Of a stretch of DNA of 64,000 nucleotides, positions 1 to 11,028 are shown piece by piece. A program made the position numbers and the translations under genes. Source of the stretch: Saccharomycopsis phalli (taxonomy: Eukaryota; Ascomycota; Saccharomycetes; Ascoideales; Saccharomycopsidaceae). The stretch is taken from the NCBI GenBank assembly GCA_020342235.1, contig CP073212.1, positions 1,550,001-1,614,000 on the forward strand. Direction: 5' to 3'. Under the pieces are notes generated by a model. That model saw only the letters and a program-made list of their open reading frames with translations. It did not search any database and was not told the DNA's origin. Position 1 is the stretch's first letter, and the number at the start of each line of letters is the position of its first letter.

Positions 1-1316
1 GAAAGCTAGTTTAAGTTTCGGTTCTAGTTGATTGTCATCCTTCAGTGAATCCTTAGTGGTAGGTTCGATTCCTTGTTCACGCACCATGTCAGAGTTTATT
101 TAAGTAAGGGTAATTAATGACTATGAAGCACTAATATAAACTCTATATATTTTGTTGTTCCTTTTAAGATTGAATGATTGAATCTAAACCAAAGGTCCTT
201 ATAACGATAGATGTCCTAGGTAGTTTACTACCTAGCCTTATATAGTCGTTCCAGTGATCATCCTACGCTGTTACACAGAGTAATCACCCTTGTATCATTA
301 TAGTATGTCCATTGTCCCTGATACACAAGTGAGCACTGCCCATGCAATGCAGTCTTGTAATATCGGAACATCAGGTGATCACGATAGAACCGGGCGATGT
401 AATGGACTGAGAGTTTGATTTTTTTTAAAGAAATAAGGACGGGTGATGGATTTCAATGTCCAAATTAAGTTGTGTGCTTCTTGTCGCTTCAGAAGTCTCC
501 CTGAAGTCATGATCTTGGTTAGCCAACTTCTTAGAAAAATCTAACATCGAATAACATCAAGACACATTTCGATCCAAACTGTGATTAGAAGATTTACCGT
601 TGTAATATCCATATAGTGGCACTCCTCTTGGAAGGGAAGGCAATGATTATAGTAACAGATTGAAAAATAAAGTCAGAATTCCTCAAGCGATTTATGCCGT
701 ACAATACCGTAGAGTACTGCTACCAAACGCACGTTTAGATGGCACAACTTGCTATGTTTTGTCCTTTGGAATACGACACAAGATAGGTTTGTAAAACGGA
801 AATTGGCCTTGATATAAAATTATTCAGCAAAATGATTTTTGTAAATGAAAATTGCTCCGCAATTCAAACTCTTGGCTAATAAATCTTCTATTGGGGGCAC
901 GAGCGGTCTTTGGTCAGCCTTCGGGCTCTACAATGATAATTGGCTACCTACGATATAACAACGTTTTAATACGACTGTTTCAGTTTATAATATGATTTTA
1001 CTTTAGCGTATGGTCTCAATCACTCCGACTAATGGCTTGACTTACGCCAAAATGAGGCGCTCTGCAGAAAACGGTCGTGCCATGAAAGTGTTACAGGTGG
1101 AAGAAATTGAAACAATTTGGCACAACACTTCCAAAGGAATAATTATAACTGCTTTCTCAATGGATTATTCCTAAAAAATTATTGGGATCTGTTTTCTTCT
1201 TTTGGTGTTTCTTTTGATGCCTATGATGATTCTTCTTTCATTCCCTGTGCCCTACATCACTAGGCTATTGATGCCTCAGCATGCATGATAGTTTCGTTAG
1301 AGCCACAGAAAACAGG
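1..1316. other. Intergenic region left of the subtilase
   Basis: No supported coding region; all frames are broken into short pieces. It is AT-rich, with a perfect 20-bp palindrome at 216-235. The sequence near 62-72 resembles a Pol III B box but has no matching acceptor stem. The right end is the promoter of the subtilase gene. Confidence 0.5.
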
Positions 1317-1324
1317 TATATAAG
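1317..1324 (+). promoter_or_regulatory. TATA box of the subtilase gene
   Basis: TATATAAG lies 34 bp before the ATG at 1358, the spacing also seen for other secreted-enzyme genes in this window. Confidence 0.55.
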
Positions 1325-1357
1325 ACCAGTCTTTCTCATGAGTTATCATCACCAACA

Positions 1358-2800
1358 ATGAAACTTGCCTTCTTTTTCATCTTTTTCATCCTTGGTATCC
1401 ATGGCAGGAACGTGGACTTCGCTAAGTCGGGACGAGTCTTGCTGCAAAAACCAGCTCCGCTGAAACTCTTTAAAGCACCGGCTGATACCGCAGTGGATTA
1501 TTCTTATATTATCAAGTTTAAGTCGCCAATTCCTAGTTCGAAAATTGATGAGATTATTATGAATTTGAACCAGGACCAACAGAATGAATATGAGGCATTG
1601 GACGCCGCCAAACAGTCAAAGGAGAAGACATACTTTCTCAAAAACACTCCATCTGGATATGGAGGGGTGATCACAACGGGATTATTCAATGAGACAAAAA
1701 CCGAAATGATCAGTGGCAACTTCCTTGAGTCAGTGGTTGACAAGTTCAGCATCAACGATTTTGTCGAGTACGTATTCCAGAACCGCAATGTGTTTTACGA
1801 GCTGGAGTTGGTTACAGTGGATAAACCTGCATGGCACTTGGATCGTATTTACAACCCAAGTAACTGGCCTGAACCAACATATCCCACCAAATATAAGTAT
1901 CTCTCCCAGGCTGGTGATGGTGTGGCTATCTACTTATTGGATTTGGCCAGCAGTTTGAATCTAGACGAGTATGCTGACTATTTCAACAAAAAGCCGAAAA
2001 CTCGATTTGTACGGTCCAGTGACGTGGACACTTTATTTCAGCAAGATATCAGCGAGCATTCCATCAAAATCTCTGAGATAGCTGCAGGAAAACAATTTGG
2101 TGTTGCACCAAATGCCCAGATTTTCTACGTGCCTACTGTGTTTCCAGATGACAGAAGCGCGGGTAGAATTAAAGAAGCATTGGATTTCGTCATTAATGAC
2201 TATCGAACGGATAGTATTCGATCTTGTCCAAAGGGCTTGGTGGTCAGTGTCACTTTGGCCTCCAACAACCATTTACCAAACGGACCACACCCTGTGCTGG
2301 ACTATATAAATGTCCTCAACAGAAATTACCCTAATATCCACTTTGTGGTTTCTGCAGGAAACAGTGGAAAGAATGCGTGTTCCTTTGATATGGCCAGCAG
2401 CTTGTCGGCCTTGACGGTGGGCTACGTAGACCAGGTTGCAAAAGAGTCCCGATACACTGGCTGGGGACCTTGTGTCAATATCATGGCTCCAGGAGAGTAT
2501 ATTAAGGTAGGCCAAGAATATGTGTCAGGCTCTTCATATGCTACACCAATCGTCGCTGGGGTTATCGCGTACCTTATTTCGACGAATCCATATACCGACA
2601 GCAGGTTTATGTATGGTGACCTCACATTTTCACAGATGAAGAAGGTGGTCTTAGACTTTGCCTCGAAAAAGGTCCAGACTATCCATGCGGGGAGTCCCGA
2701 GATGATTATCACCAATGGTGCTAGATTCTACAAAGGTGTCAATCTGATGAACGACCGTTGGTTCTATACCATGTGGGGACAGTTTTATCCAACCAACTGA
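1358..2800 (+). CDS. Secreted subtilisin-like serine protease (S8, proteinase K-like), divergent
   Basis: 480 aa. A hydrophobic signal peptide (about residues 1-16) is followed by an I9-like inhibitor propeptide (YSYIIKFKS near 48-56) and an S8 catalytic domain from about residue 160. The expected catalytic residues are present: Asp195 (IYLLDLASS), His234 (SEHSIKISEIAAG), oxyanion Asn335 (SAGNSGKN) and Ser393 (GSSYATPIVAG). The motifs around Asp and His are unusual: D-L-A replaces D-T/S-G and H-S-I-K replaces H-G-T-H. Family knowledge predicts an extracellular or vacuolar endoprotease made as a zymogen. The odd motifs leave altered specificity or lost activity possible. The start is supported by the signal peptide and the TATA box 34 bp upstream. 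Confidence 0.85.
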   Translation: MKLAFFFIFFILGIHGRNVDFAKSGRVLLQKPAPLKLFKAPADTAVDYSYIIKFKSPIPSSKIDEIIMNLNQDQQNEYEALDAAKQSKEKTYFLKNTPSGYGGVITTGLFNETKTEMISGNFLESVVDKFSINDFVEYVFQNRNVFYELELVTVDKPAWHLDRIYNPSNWPEPTYPTKYKYLSQAGDGVAIYLLDLASSLNLDEYADYFNKKPKTRFVRSSDVDTLFQQDISEHSIKISEIAAGKQFGVAPNAQIFYVPTVFPDDRSAGRIKEALDFVINDYRTDSIRSCPKGLVVSVTLASNNHLPNGPHPVLDYINVLNRNYPNIHFVVSAGNSGKNACSFDMASSLSALTVGYVDQVAKESRYTGWGPCVNIMAPGEYIKVGQEYVSGSSYATPIVAGVIAYLISTNPYTDSRFMYGDLTFSQMKKVVLDFASKKVQTIHAGSPEMIITNGARFYKGVNLMNDRWFYTMWGQFYPTN

Positions 2801-3226
2801 TTGGTGACAATTAGGGTAGGTAGGTAGGATGAATATACTCTAGTATAAGATTTTTTGTGACTTTGTAGAATATCAAGGTTCTAACGGGAAATGTGGGCGA
2901 GACTGTAGTTTATTTTATTGTATCAAACCAAGATTCAGTGCGACTTTTTATGAACTTATTGATGATTAAATTATTGATGATTAAATTTTAATGATTAAAT
3001 TTATTAATGATTAAATTTTAATGATTAAATTTATTAATGATAACTTATCGATGATTAACAACTTCCGTCAAAAACTACGTTGGTTAAAAGCAAAGATTTT
3101 GGAAAACAAAACTATGACAAAAAATCCAGATCAAATGATTCAACAAATCATGACCACAAAGACTCAAACGGTGACCATCCTTGTCCAATTCCACGCCATC
3201 TTCACCAGTGACTTGCCATGCATCAA
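2801..3226. other. Convergent intergenic region
   Basis: Lies between the 3' ends of the subtilase (+) and the OSH1-like gene (-). It holds an AT-rich minisatellite (2955-3055). The 69-aa open frame at 3021 has no family features and is not called. Confidence 0.5.
2955..3055. repeat. AT-rich minisatellite (ATTAATGATTAAATTT-type units)
   Basis: About six imperfect copies of a 13-17 bp unit built on TGATTAAATT follow one another. Confidence 0.75.
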
Positions 3227-6200
3227 TTAAAAAATATCACCAGTATCTGCCAAATCGTGCTCAGCACGTCTCTTCCAGTACTCGCCCTTGTATCTCCAGT
3301 ATGAGTCCTTGGTCACAGGATGTGTTTCCTTGGTAAAAAACTTTGGCACATATGCTTCTCCCGAGGTCTCTCGAGCTTTTCGCGCATCTCTCTGCTTCTC
3401 TTCGACCCGATTCTTCTCGTCAGACGCATCATCATATCGTCCGTCTTCCATTGCCCGTTGGTCTGGCCGCAAACGCGTGTCGGTAGGCGCAAGCCAGGCC
3501 TTCAAACGCGGCTGCAATGCGTTCAACGAGATGGAAAACAACGTCAAGTTGAAAGGTCGTGGTGGACGTGGGTTCGCTTGCCAGAGTAAAAACACGCCTT
3601 TGCCAGAGGTCTGGTCAAACGTGTCGAGACTCTCGTCCAGAGACACCTTCTTGCAGTAGATTTGCGAGTTCCAGTGGCCCTTGATCATGTACCGAGGCTT
3701 ATTGTCCCGATTGTACACCATGCCCTTGACTTCGTAGGCCAGACTAGCACGCCAGCCACGGGCCTTGAAGTTGAACACAATATGATCACCAGTGGTCCGG
3801 TTTGTGATGTTCATTTCACCATAGTTGTCGACCACAGGGTTGCCCACAATGATACCAACCACCGACGACGTGACCCGGTTCCATGTGTAAAGCTCCTCAG
3901 TGTGAGAAGTGCCAGAAGCATCGATTACCGGGTGGTCAGGCCGCATTTGGAGGAACCAGTTGCCCAATGGCTTGATGTCAAACGACCGTCCATTGAACTT
4001 TGACTTCACTGCAGATTCACCGTAGTAATCCCACTTTGGCGACTCGGCTAATGCAGCACTGATTGGCGGGTGGTGGCTCACCTGTTCCACAAAGAACCGG
4101 TAGTTTTTGTCCGGACGCGCATACTCAAAAGTCTCACCCAACAACGGATTGAACGGCTTGGCTACCCGGTTGATCGTCGATGCGTACTCGGAAGCTCCAA
4201 ACGCAGCCACATAGCACAATCGGAGCGCGGAATCTTCCTCGGAAGCTGCCTTGTCCAACAACTCAGAGTACTCCATACCTTCTGCCACACGCTGTAACAA
4301 CGACGTGCATTCGTTGAACGACACCGGTAACGAGATCTTGGTCATGTCTTTGCCGACCATGGACTTCAAGATCCCCCACAACGAGATTGATGGCCGGTCG
4401 TCCTCATCTTTGCTGAGTTTTTCTCTGACGGGATCCTCATAGCCGTTGTATGATTTCTCGGCAAGAAGCTGGTCATATTTGGACTGCTGGACCGAGTTGA
4501 GCTGCATAGGGGACGGCTCAGAAGCTCCATTGGATGGGGTTTCTTTGGATTGTTCTGTTTGCCCATTGTTTTCCTGGTTGGCCTCTTTGTTCAATCCTTT
4601 GTCCTTGTCTCCTGCTTCTGCGCCCTCCACTGTCTCAAGAAGCTCCTCATCAAACTCATCAACGTCAAAGAACTCATCCTCATCCTCATCAGAGTCGTCC
4701 TCCTCCACAAACTCCTGCAATTCCTTGTCATTTTTATTCGCTGGTGTAGGCAAAACCCCGCCAGACTCATTTTCTGCGTCGTGAACTGCCCCGCTCACAA
4801 TCCGACTCAACTCAAGATCCCCATCGTACGAGACGTCATCTGACTTGTTGTGGAGAAGCTTGTCTCTAAGGATCTTGCGCAACTTCTTGCGCTCCTTCTC
4901 ATAATGCTCGACCTTCTTGGCGTTCTTGATATTCTCCTCCTCCAACTCCTTGATCGACGACTCCCACATACCATTAACCTGTATCTCATTGTTGAGCTTC
5001 TTAAGAATCAAGAAATTGTTCTTGTAGATCGTAGTGATCAATGCCCCGTAGTCCCCAAGAACAGAATCCACAGCAGTACCAACAGGCTCCATGCTTCCCA
5101 AACTGCCCACCAATTCCTTCAAGGTCTTGAGCTCTTCTCTCAATGTTTGCTGCTGGAGAGTGATGTCACTACCGTACGGCCCAATAAACTTCATGTCGCC
5201 TGAATCAAGGTGCAACTCAGAGTCGATCGAGATTGTGTCCACCTGGTTTTGATACTGGAAGATCTCCAAGTTGTCCGACCCAGACCCGTTGTCTTCGAGA
5301 TCATCGTCAAGCTCAAACGTCGATTCCGAAGCGTCTACTGCAGGTGACAACATCTTATCCTCCTTAATGTCCTTCAACAACTGCATAGTCTTGCCATTGG
5401 TGACACTCACCTCGGAGTTGCTGCGCACATGCGAACTCGAGCCTGAGCCTGTCCGCTGGAGGTTTGCGTCCAAATGGAGGGCAGAAAGATGTCCTTCTGG
5501 CCCCTTTGTGTACTCAAAGGGGCTCTTGGAAGGGCGTACAAGCGTGACCTGAGACGAGTTCCGGGAGTCTGACTCGGACGCAGTGGCCTTTTCGCGGTCC
5601 TTGGCGAACTTGATTGCGTTCAGAATCGCCCAGACCCACCGGTTGGTTTCCACCGAGTGGTTTCCACGTAGATGCCACTTGATGTTGGCGTTCTTGATGC
5701 CTAGGATCTCAAATTTGAGCTTCTCGCTCGAGTCAAGGTGGAGCCGGCAGTTTTTCAAGTTGATTGAGCCTCGGCAGTTGGAATTGATGTCGTCCTGGTT
5801 TTTGTAGTAACTCAAGATCCCTTGCGAGTCAAGGATGAACCACCGCAATTTGTACCCACTGGCAAAGTTGGTCCACTTCTTCAAGTACCCCTTGAAGGTC
5901 GGAGCCAGTTCCATTGTCCCATTGAGGTTGATCATCGTCGACTGTGTGTTTGATACCGGGTCGATCACCGACTGCTCCTTGGACGCATGCCGAAGAATCT
6001 TCTTCAACTGGTCAGCCTGACCAGTCGCCTTGATCTTCAGAAGAATGTCAATCGGCAACTTTCCTCTCTTGTCGCGCTTGAACGGATCGCCGCCATGCCC
6101 CAAAATCCACTGGACCATTTCAATGTCACGCTTCTTGATAAACTCATGGAGCACCGTATCGCCCGAATCTGGGTCAATACCGTTGATGTCCAACAACTCA

Positions 6201-6766
6201 AAGTTCCGGGGGTTGGAGTAGATCCGGTTCAATGCCTTGAAATCCCGGTTGGTGAACGACTTTCTTAACTCGTTGGAAATCTCCTCCACGTACTTGACCC
6301 GCTGCATTTGCACAAGGTTGAAAAGCTGCGGGTTGTTTTTGATCACGTCCAAAGGCGCCTTGTTCTCGTTGTTGAGCACAGTGTCGTTGATGAGCGGCTG
6401 CTCCAAGAGAAGTTGGATGAATTCCTCACGCTGCAATTCGCAAGCAATATGAAGCGGCGTGTTTCCGTCGTCATCCTGGTGGTTCAAATACAGGCCAAAC
6501 TCACCTAGAAGCTGCTCAAACAACCGGAATCCAGACACCTTGATGCTGAAGTGAAGCACAAGAGCTTGTAAGCGGCTGATCCCCGGATTTTCCGCAGCAC
6601 GGTACTGCTGGTATAAATGGTGCACTTTGGCGATATCGTTGCTCTTGAGCGCATCCAAAAGCTTTAGCTTGAATAGAGGAGGGTTCGATGTGCCATCTCG
6701 CACCGGAAGCTCCTTACTAATGGTCAGAAAAATCCCACTTTAGTTACGCACTTACGGTTGGCTCAT
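3227..6766 (-). CDS. OSH1: Oxysterol-binding protein with ankyrin repeats and PH domain (OSH1/SWH1-OSH2 type), one intron
   Basis: Predicted 1166 aa, spliced from exon 1 (6756-6766, encoding M-S-Q-P) and exon 2 (3227-6716). The long frame has no ATG at its own 5' end; splicing across 6717-6755 supplies ATG and keeps frame. Domains: ankyrin repeats (about 15-230), PH domain (about 277-376), a serine-rich linker with coiled coil, a FFAT motif for VAP binding (EFFDVDE in an acidic stretch), and a C-terminal ORD domain with the OSBP signature EQVSHHPP. By homology it carries sterol or phosphoinositide lipids between the ER (via FFAT-VAP) and Golgi, vacuole or plasma membrane (via PH). The name is by architecture; OSH1 and OSH2 cannot be told apart here. 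A CACGTG box lies 75 bp before the ATG. The GATA gene ends 82 bp upstream on the same strand. Confidence 0.93.
6717..6755 (-). other. Spliceosomal intron, 39 nt, in the OSH1-like gene
   Basis: On the minus strand it begins GTAAGT and ends TTCTGACCATTAG, so a CTGAC branch point sits about 5 nt before the AG. Removing it joins an 11-nt ATG exon in frame to the long open frame. An alternative AG 4 nt downstream breaks the frame. Confidence 0.8.
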
Positions 6767-6848
6767 TGTTTAAACACTCAAACTTGGCCTCACCCATATC
6801 TAGCCATCCAGGCCGGGTGACTCAACGCAGGGTGCGGCATCACGTGTA

Positions 6849-7943
6849 TTATTTATTATGTAGCGGTGACGACGGACATGACGAGTTACCCTGTTGTGGA
6901 GACGGCTCGTTGTAGAAGTAATCAATATCAAGGTCTGGCGACGACAGATCGGACCCGCCTAGTGTCGTGAGCATCTTCATGAGCCACTGCGAATTCGGCG
7001 ACTTGGTCGGTGACAGATCAACCGTCAGGTACTTGTCGTACACCGGCGAGGACAGGAGCTCTGGCGCGCGCCGCTGTTTCTTGTGCCCCGACCGGTTTTG
7101 AGCGAGGCTCTTGGCTATGTTGGTACGCGTCGGTTTCATGGTTCCGTAGTGCTTGTAGTAGTCGTGACACGTCTTGCACATGAGCCCTTCTTCGGACGAC
7201 TCTCGGAGCCACGACCACTGGTTCGACGTCGTGGTGTGGCAATTGAGGCACGTGGGGTTCTGTGGCTGGTCATTATAGTCCTCTGGCTCAAAGAGCTGTT
7301 CCTTGAGGCGCGTTCGTTTCAGTGGTTTGTTGTTGAGTTGGATTGGAAGCGAGAGGGTCCGAATCGCCTTTGGCGCCTTCTTGGGGTTTGTCTTCCGTTT
7401 AAATCCCGTTTTGGAGTCCGGCTCCTTGTCGTTTGTTTCGTTTTTCGTCTCCTTGAGATCCGTGGCTGTGAGGTTGCGGAAGTAGTTGATAAACCGAAGC
7501 CGGATCTCTAGACAGTAATTGTCACTCCCCACATCACTATCCTGGTTATCATGTAGCCCCATGAGAAATTCCTTGTTTTCAATCACCTTGCCCATGATCG
7601 TTTCGTTGCCAAGTCGCTTGATTGACCCATGACCCATCAACGGCGCGCCTTTTTCCAACGCGTCTTCGTGGTATACAGAGTAGTCCTGGGCAAAATAAAG
7701 CGGCTTGTTGGTCTGGCTGTTTTTCTTCTTGATTACCTTGTCAAAATCAAATAATTCGGGGCTTGACTCGAGCACCAACTTCACACACTGGTGTAGGTTC
7801 ACCAACCCCACCACAAGCTCTGAGTCCTCCAACACGACTTTCTTGAGCTCAAAGTCGAACTCTGTGAGTTTTGACACAGGGCTCTTGAATAGATACAAGT
7901 TGGTATCGTCTCTGTTGAGCGAGTATAGTATTTTGAGAATCAT
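6849..7943 (-). CDS. GATA-type zinc-finger protein (MTA-like finger), start uncertain
   Basis: The frame is open up to about 8075 but holds no ATG before 7943, which would give 364 aa. The upstream frame still looks protein-like (FTEIVWHLHDLL), so a non-ATG start or an unseen 5' exon is possible. The only clear domain is one C-x2-C-x20-C-x2-C finger (CLNCHTTTSNQW ... CKTCHDYYKHYG), followed by MKPTRT. This resembles the finger of metazoan MTA proteins (CKAC...QWYSW...CASC...KKYG) more than the classical WR-containing DNA-binding GATA finger. A basic linker precedes it, and the C-terminus is Ser/Pro-rich. A nuclear chromatin or transcription role is inferred. I cannot name the orthologue. Confidence 0.7.
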   Translation of the reverse strand: MILKILYSLNRDDTNLYLFKSPVSKLTEFDFELKKVVLEDSELVVGLVNLHQCVKLVLESSPELFDFDKVIKKKNSQTNKPLYFAQDYSVYHEDALEKGAPLMGHGSIKRLGNETIMGKVIENKEFLMGLHDNQDSDVGSDNYCLEIRLRFINYFRNLTATDLKETKNETNDKEPDSKTGFKRKTNPKKAPKAIRTLSLPIQLNNKPLKRTRLKEQLFEPEDYNDQPQNPTCLNCHTTTSNQWSWLRESSEEGLMCKTCHDYYKHYGTMKPTRTNIAKSLAQNRSGHKKQRRAPELLSSPVYDKYLTVDLSPTKSPNSQWLMKMLTTLGGSDLSSPDLDIDYFYNEPSPQQGNSSCPSSPLHNK

Positions 7944-8030
7944 TGGAGTGGACAAATTGAAATTAGATTTTCGTGTCGCGTCATGCAAGAGATCGTGCAG
8001 GTGCCACACAATTTCCGTAAATGAGATCAA

Positions 8031-9452
8031 TAGAAATGGGTGTGATGGGAATAATAGAAATGCTAGGAATAATGTACGTTAACGGGAGTTAATAAATGTG
8101 ATGGGAATGATAGATTGGATAGGAATTGATAGAGATGAAGAGGAATAGTGGGAGTAAATGGCAATTAATAGAAGTGAATAGGAAGAGTGGATGTGAATAG
8201 GAATAATAGAGGTTATGGAAATTAATTAAAGTATGCCATTGTCATTGTCAGCAGTACTTGAAATTGTTACAAAATTGCTCAATGTTTAATTAAAAATGTG
8301 TTCTATTCCATCATGTGAATAATCAGAAACGGCAGTGATGTTATCTTTCTGCATCTTCTTAGTTGATGGATATCTCTCATTATGTAGTTGAAATATCCGC
8401 TTCGTTTTGTTCACATTTCCATAGGAGTTTTACTTCTCCTCTGTATTACACGTAGTATTAGAGATGCGCGATGCGTATACTTTACCTAGAGCAAGTACCC
8501 TCCTGTATTCCTCTTAACGACGGTTTACAGCCTGGAAAAAGATGGACAACAGGTTATTAATAGTATATATTACTGGTCTATAGCAATACCAGGCTCTATT
8601 ATACTGATATTTCTTCGTCCAAAAGCTAAGGACAGTGCCGCTAAATGGATGTCAAAAGAAAACCCATGATACTTAAGATTTGACCTTAAGGTTTAAGGAA
8701 GCATTCTAGATCTTTGGGTCGTTTTGTGCTTTAGTAGTGCTTGATGCTGTTTTTTTTTCCCACCAAGTTGGCTTATCTAGTTTAAAATTGGACGAACTAT
8801 GGCGTAAAGATTTGTCTTTGGTGACATGAAGCAACTCCATTCTACACATAATCTTATACTGGATTGGTAGAGCAATCTGATTTTTACTATTATTTGCCAT
8901 TCAGCAATGAGGGCCTTGTTTTTCTGTTTGTAAGGGCCCTGATTTTTTGCTTGAGCTGACGAATGCCCAATAATGGTCTTCAATCCGCACAGACTGGGCT
9001 TGGATCCTTGTTACAGTTATAGAATTTATCTTAAAGCGGCATGATTGAATGGTCTTTGGTATGCTGTGCCAACGTGAAGGTATGTAAGCCACACTACTCT
9101 TCACTCCTAGCACAATCTGATGGCGCTATTTGAGTGTGGGTGATGAACCATTAAACCCACTTTCCAAGGAAACAGGTTGGGAATTTGGATTGGAAGCATG
9201 CTGCTTCAACGTTGAGGATTTCTGCCAGAATCGGCTTCAACATGTCTAGTGCGAAGAGACGTATCTTCAAGTTAGATTTATTAACTTGTGGTGGACGATT
9301 TATAGCCATTGAATAACAACGGACTAAAATTCCTGAAAGAAATAATCGGAAGATAAGAACATAATAAAAACCAATGGAAATTGCCCAATACACGCCATTG
9401 ACCATCCATACATGCCACACATTAAATTTATAAATTCATCTAAATACCGCAA
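8031..9452. other. Intergenic region between GATA gene and glucoamylase
   Basis: 8030-8220 is a purine-rich degenerate repeat with many GGAAT/GAATAG-like words. The rest has only short overlapping minus-strand frames (8706-9420) without recognisable domains, possibly decayed coding or LINE sequence. No gene is called. Confidence 0.45.
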
Positions 9453-10994
9453 TTATTTTGTCAAATGCTTTTCCACCAACCCACGCTCCCGAATCGCTGC
9501 AATAACACTGGTATAACTCCAAGTAAGACTCTTTGCACCTTCAGAGTAACCGTTGATCCTATTAAACTGCTCGCTCAAATGGCCATCGTTTGTCACGTGG
9601 CTGAGAATCGTCTTCAAGAATGTGTCACCAAACGCAAATATTCCATGCACCGCCTTATCAAACGATGACGAGCAGTATTCCAACACTATAAACTGCTTGT
9701 ATTGGTAGCTAGGGTCTACTGTAGCTAAATCTATAATGACGTCGTTGAAGAATGCATAGTTTTCGCGGAAAATCACAAAATGGTGCTGGTTGTGCAACAA
9801 ACGGTACAATTTTCGGTAGAAAAATAGCGCAGCGTAGCCGTTGGAAAGAAACCACGGATTGGCAAATGAAACTCCAACACCATCGTACTTGTCGTTTGGA
9901 TATCGTCCCAAGCTGATGCCCACTTTTCCTTGCTCCTGGTTGAGTGGGTACGTCGAGTTTTGGTTCTGAATAAAAGCATACAACGAATTAAGTACGTACG
10001 AGTCGTCGACATCAAATGGGATTCCAGCAACTTCGTTATCGATATCGTTTGACTGTGCGTGGGTGATCAACGAGCCAATCACCGTAGCGATGTCCAACCC
10101 ATATTTGAACCCAACGGCGGGGTTCTCACTTACTCTATTCAAGTCATGGTCAATGAATCCAGACTCGACTTCTATAAAATGCAAAATCCTCGTTGACGTG
10201 CGAAGAAGCTGCTTTGCGAAATGAAAGTCGCCAAACTGTTGCGCCTGGAACACTCCCTTTTTAAGAGCCTTCAACTGCACGAGTGACGTGAAAAAATGGT
10301 GGCCCTTATGCTCCTCCCATAGATCAAATCCCGGCTCGTGCCAATACTTGAGGATATATGTCAAGTCTGGTTTGATAATGCCAAAGTAAATGTCGGCGGT
10401 GGTATTAAAGAACACTGCGGGGTCGTTTCCCAAGAGAACATTACCATGGTTGTATTTGTTGACCAAATTTATATAGTTCATCAACGTCGTTGCTCGGAGA
10501 GCTGGCCCGTCGTTTTGTGGCCGGCCCCAGTTGCTGGTGAAGGCGGTATTGTCGATCTCAAACTTTGGCTCGCCCAAACCCCTCAAGTCCGGCGAAAATT
10601 TACCAGAGGGGTTATCTGTGCGCTGCAATACGTAGTTGTTGCTGATATAGTACTCGACCTGGCGGGCAATTGTGGTGTTTGTGTACCCGATATCGTTCAA
10701 GAGTGTCACGAGCGAATTCACCGTGAGCGCCGAGTCTCGGGTCCACGTGTAATAATAGTTTGGCTGGTTGGTGGACGGCGACGCGATGACAACTCCAGGA
10801 CTTAGCTTTGGGTCGGTGCTTGTGCCTCCAATGTTTTCCAAGATATAATCCACCGAGATTTGTGGCTGTATCACGAGCCAAGCGTGGAAATCGTTGCGGT
10901 TGATCCCGGGGGCCTCAAACGGCCTGGAAAGCACATTCTGGCTTGGAATCCAGAAGGCATTTGCTAGAGCGAGTAGAAACACAAGCAAAATCAT
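9453..10994 (-). CDS. Secreted glucoamylase (GH15), no starch-binding domain
   Basis: 513 aa with a signal peptide (MILLVFLLALANAFW). It is a complete GH15 catalytic (alpha/alpha)6-barrel domain: YTWTRDSAL near 82-90 (substrate-binding region), WGRPQNDGPALRA near 156-168, general acid Glu227 in DLWEE, and general base Glu475 in LSEQF, followed by LTWSY. It should release glucose from non-reducing ends of starch and related glucans outside the cell or in the vacuole. Length matches yeast glucoamylases made of the catalytic domain alone; no CBM20/CBM21 is seen. Several N-x-S/T sites fit a secreted glycoprotein. The ATG at 10994 is fixed by the signal peptide and the TATA box about 27 bp upstream. 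Confidence 0.94.
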   Translation of the reverse strand: MILLVFLLALANAFWIPSQNVLSRPFEAPGINRNDFHAWLVIQPQISVDYILENIGGTSTDPKLSPGVVIASPSTNQPNYYYTWTRDSALTVNSLVTLLNDIGYTNTTIARQVEYYISNNYVLQRTDNPSGKFSPDLRGLGEPKFEIDNTAFTSNWGRPQNDGPALRATTLMNYINLVNKYNHGNVLLGNDPAVFFNTTADIYFGIIKPDLTYILKYWHEPGFDLWEEHKGHHFFTSLVQLKALKKGVFQAQQFGDFHFAKQLLRTSTRILHFIEVESGFIDHDLNRVSENPAVGFKYGLDIATVIGSLITHAQSNDIDNEVAGIPFDVDDSYVLNSLYAFIQNQNSTYPLNQEQGKVGISLGRYPNDKYDGVGVSFANPWFLSNGYAALFFYRKLYRLLHNQHHFVIFRENYAFFNDVIIDLATVDPSYQYKQFIVLEYCSSSFDKAVHGIFAFGDTFLKTILSHVTNDGHLSEQFNRINGYSEGAKSLTWSYTSVIAAIRERGLVEKHLTK

Positions 10995-11020
10995 TTGCTT
11001 GCTTTTGGGCTACCGCAAAG

Positions 11021-11028
11021 TATATATA
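11021..11028 (-). promoter_or_regulatory. TATA box of the glucoamylase gene
   Basis: TATATATA lies 27 bp before the glucoamylase ATG. Confidence 0.55.

Noticed and set aside
20-86. tRNA-like stretch with a good B box (GGTTCGATTCC at 62-72) followed by ACCA
   Set aside because: No 5' acceptor stem pairs with TTCACGC, the T stem pairs only in part and no anticodon arm folds; at best a remote relic.
8706-9420. Overlapping minus-strand frames of 60-90 codons
   Set aside because: No start context, domain or paralogue; possibly decayed sequence but nothing to base a gene on.
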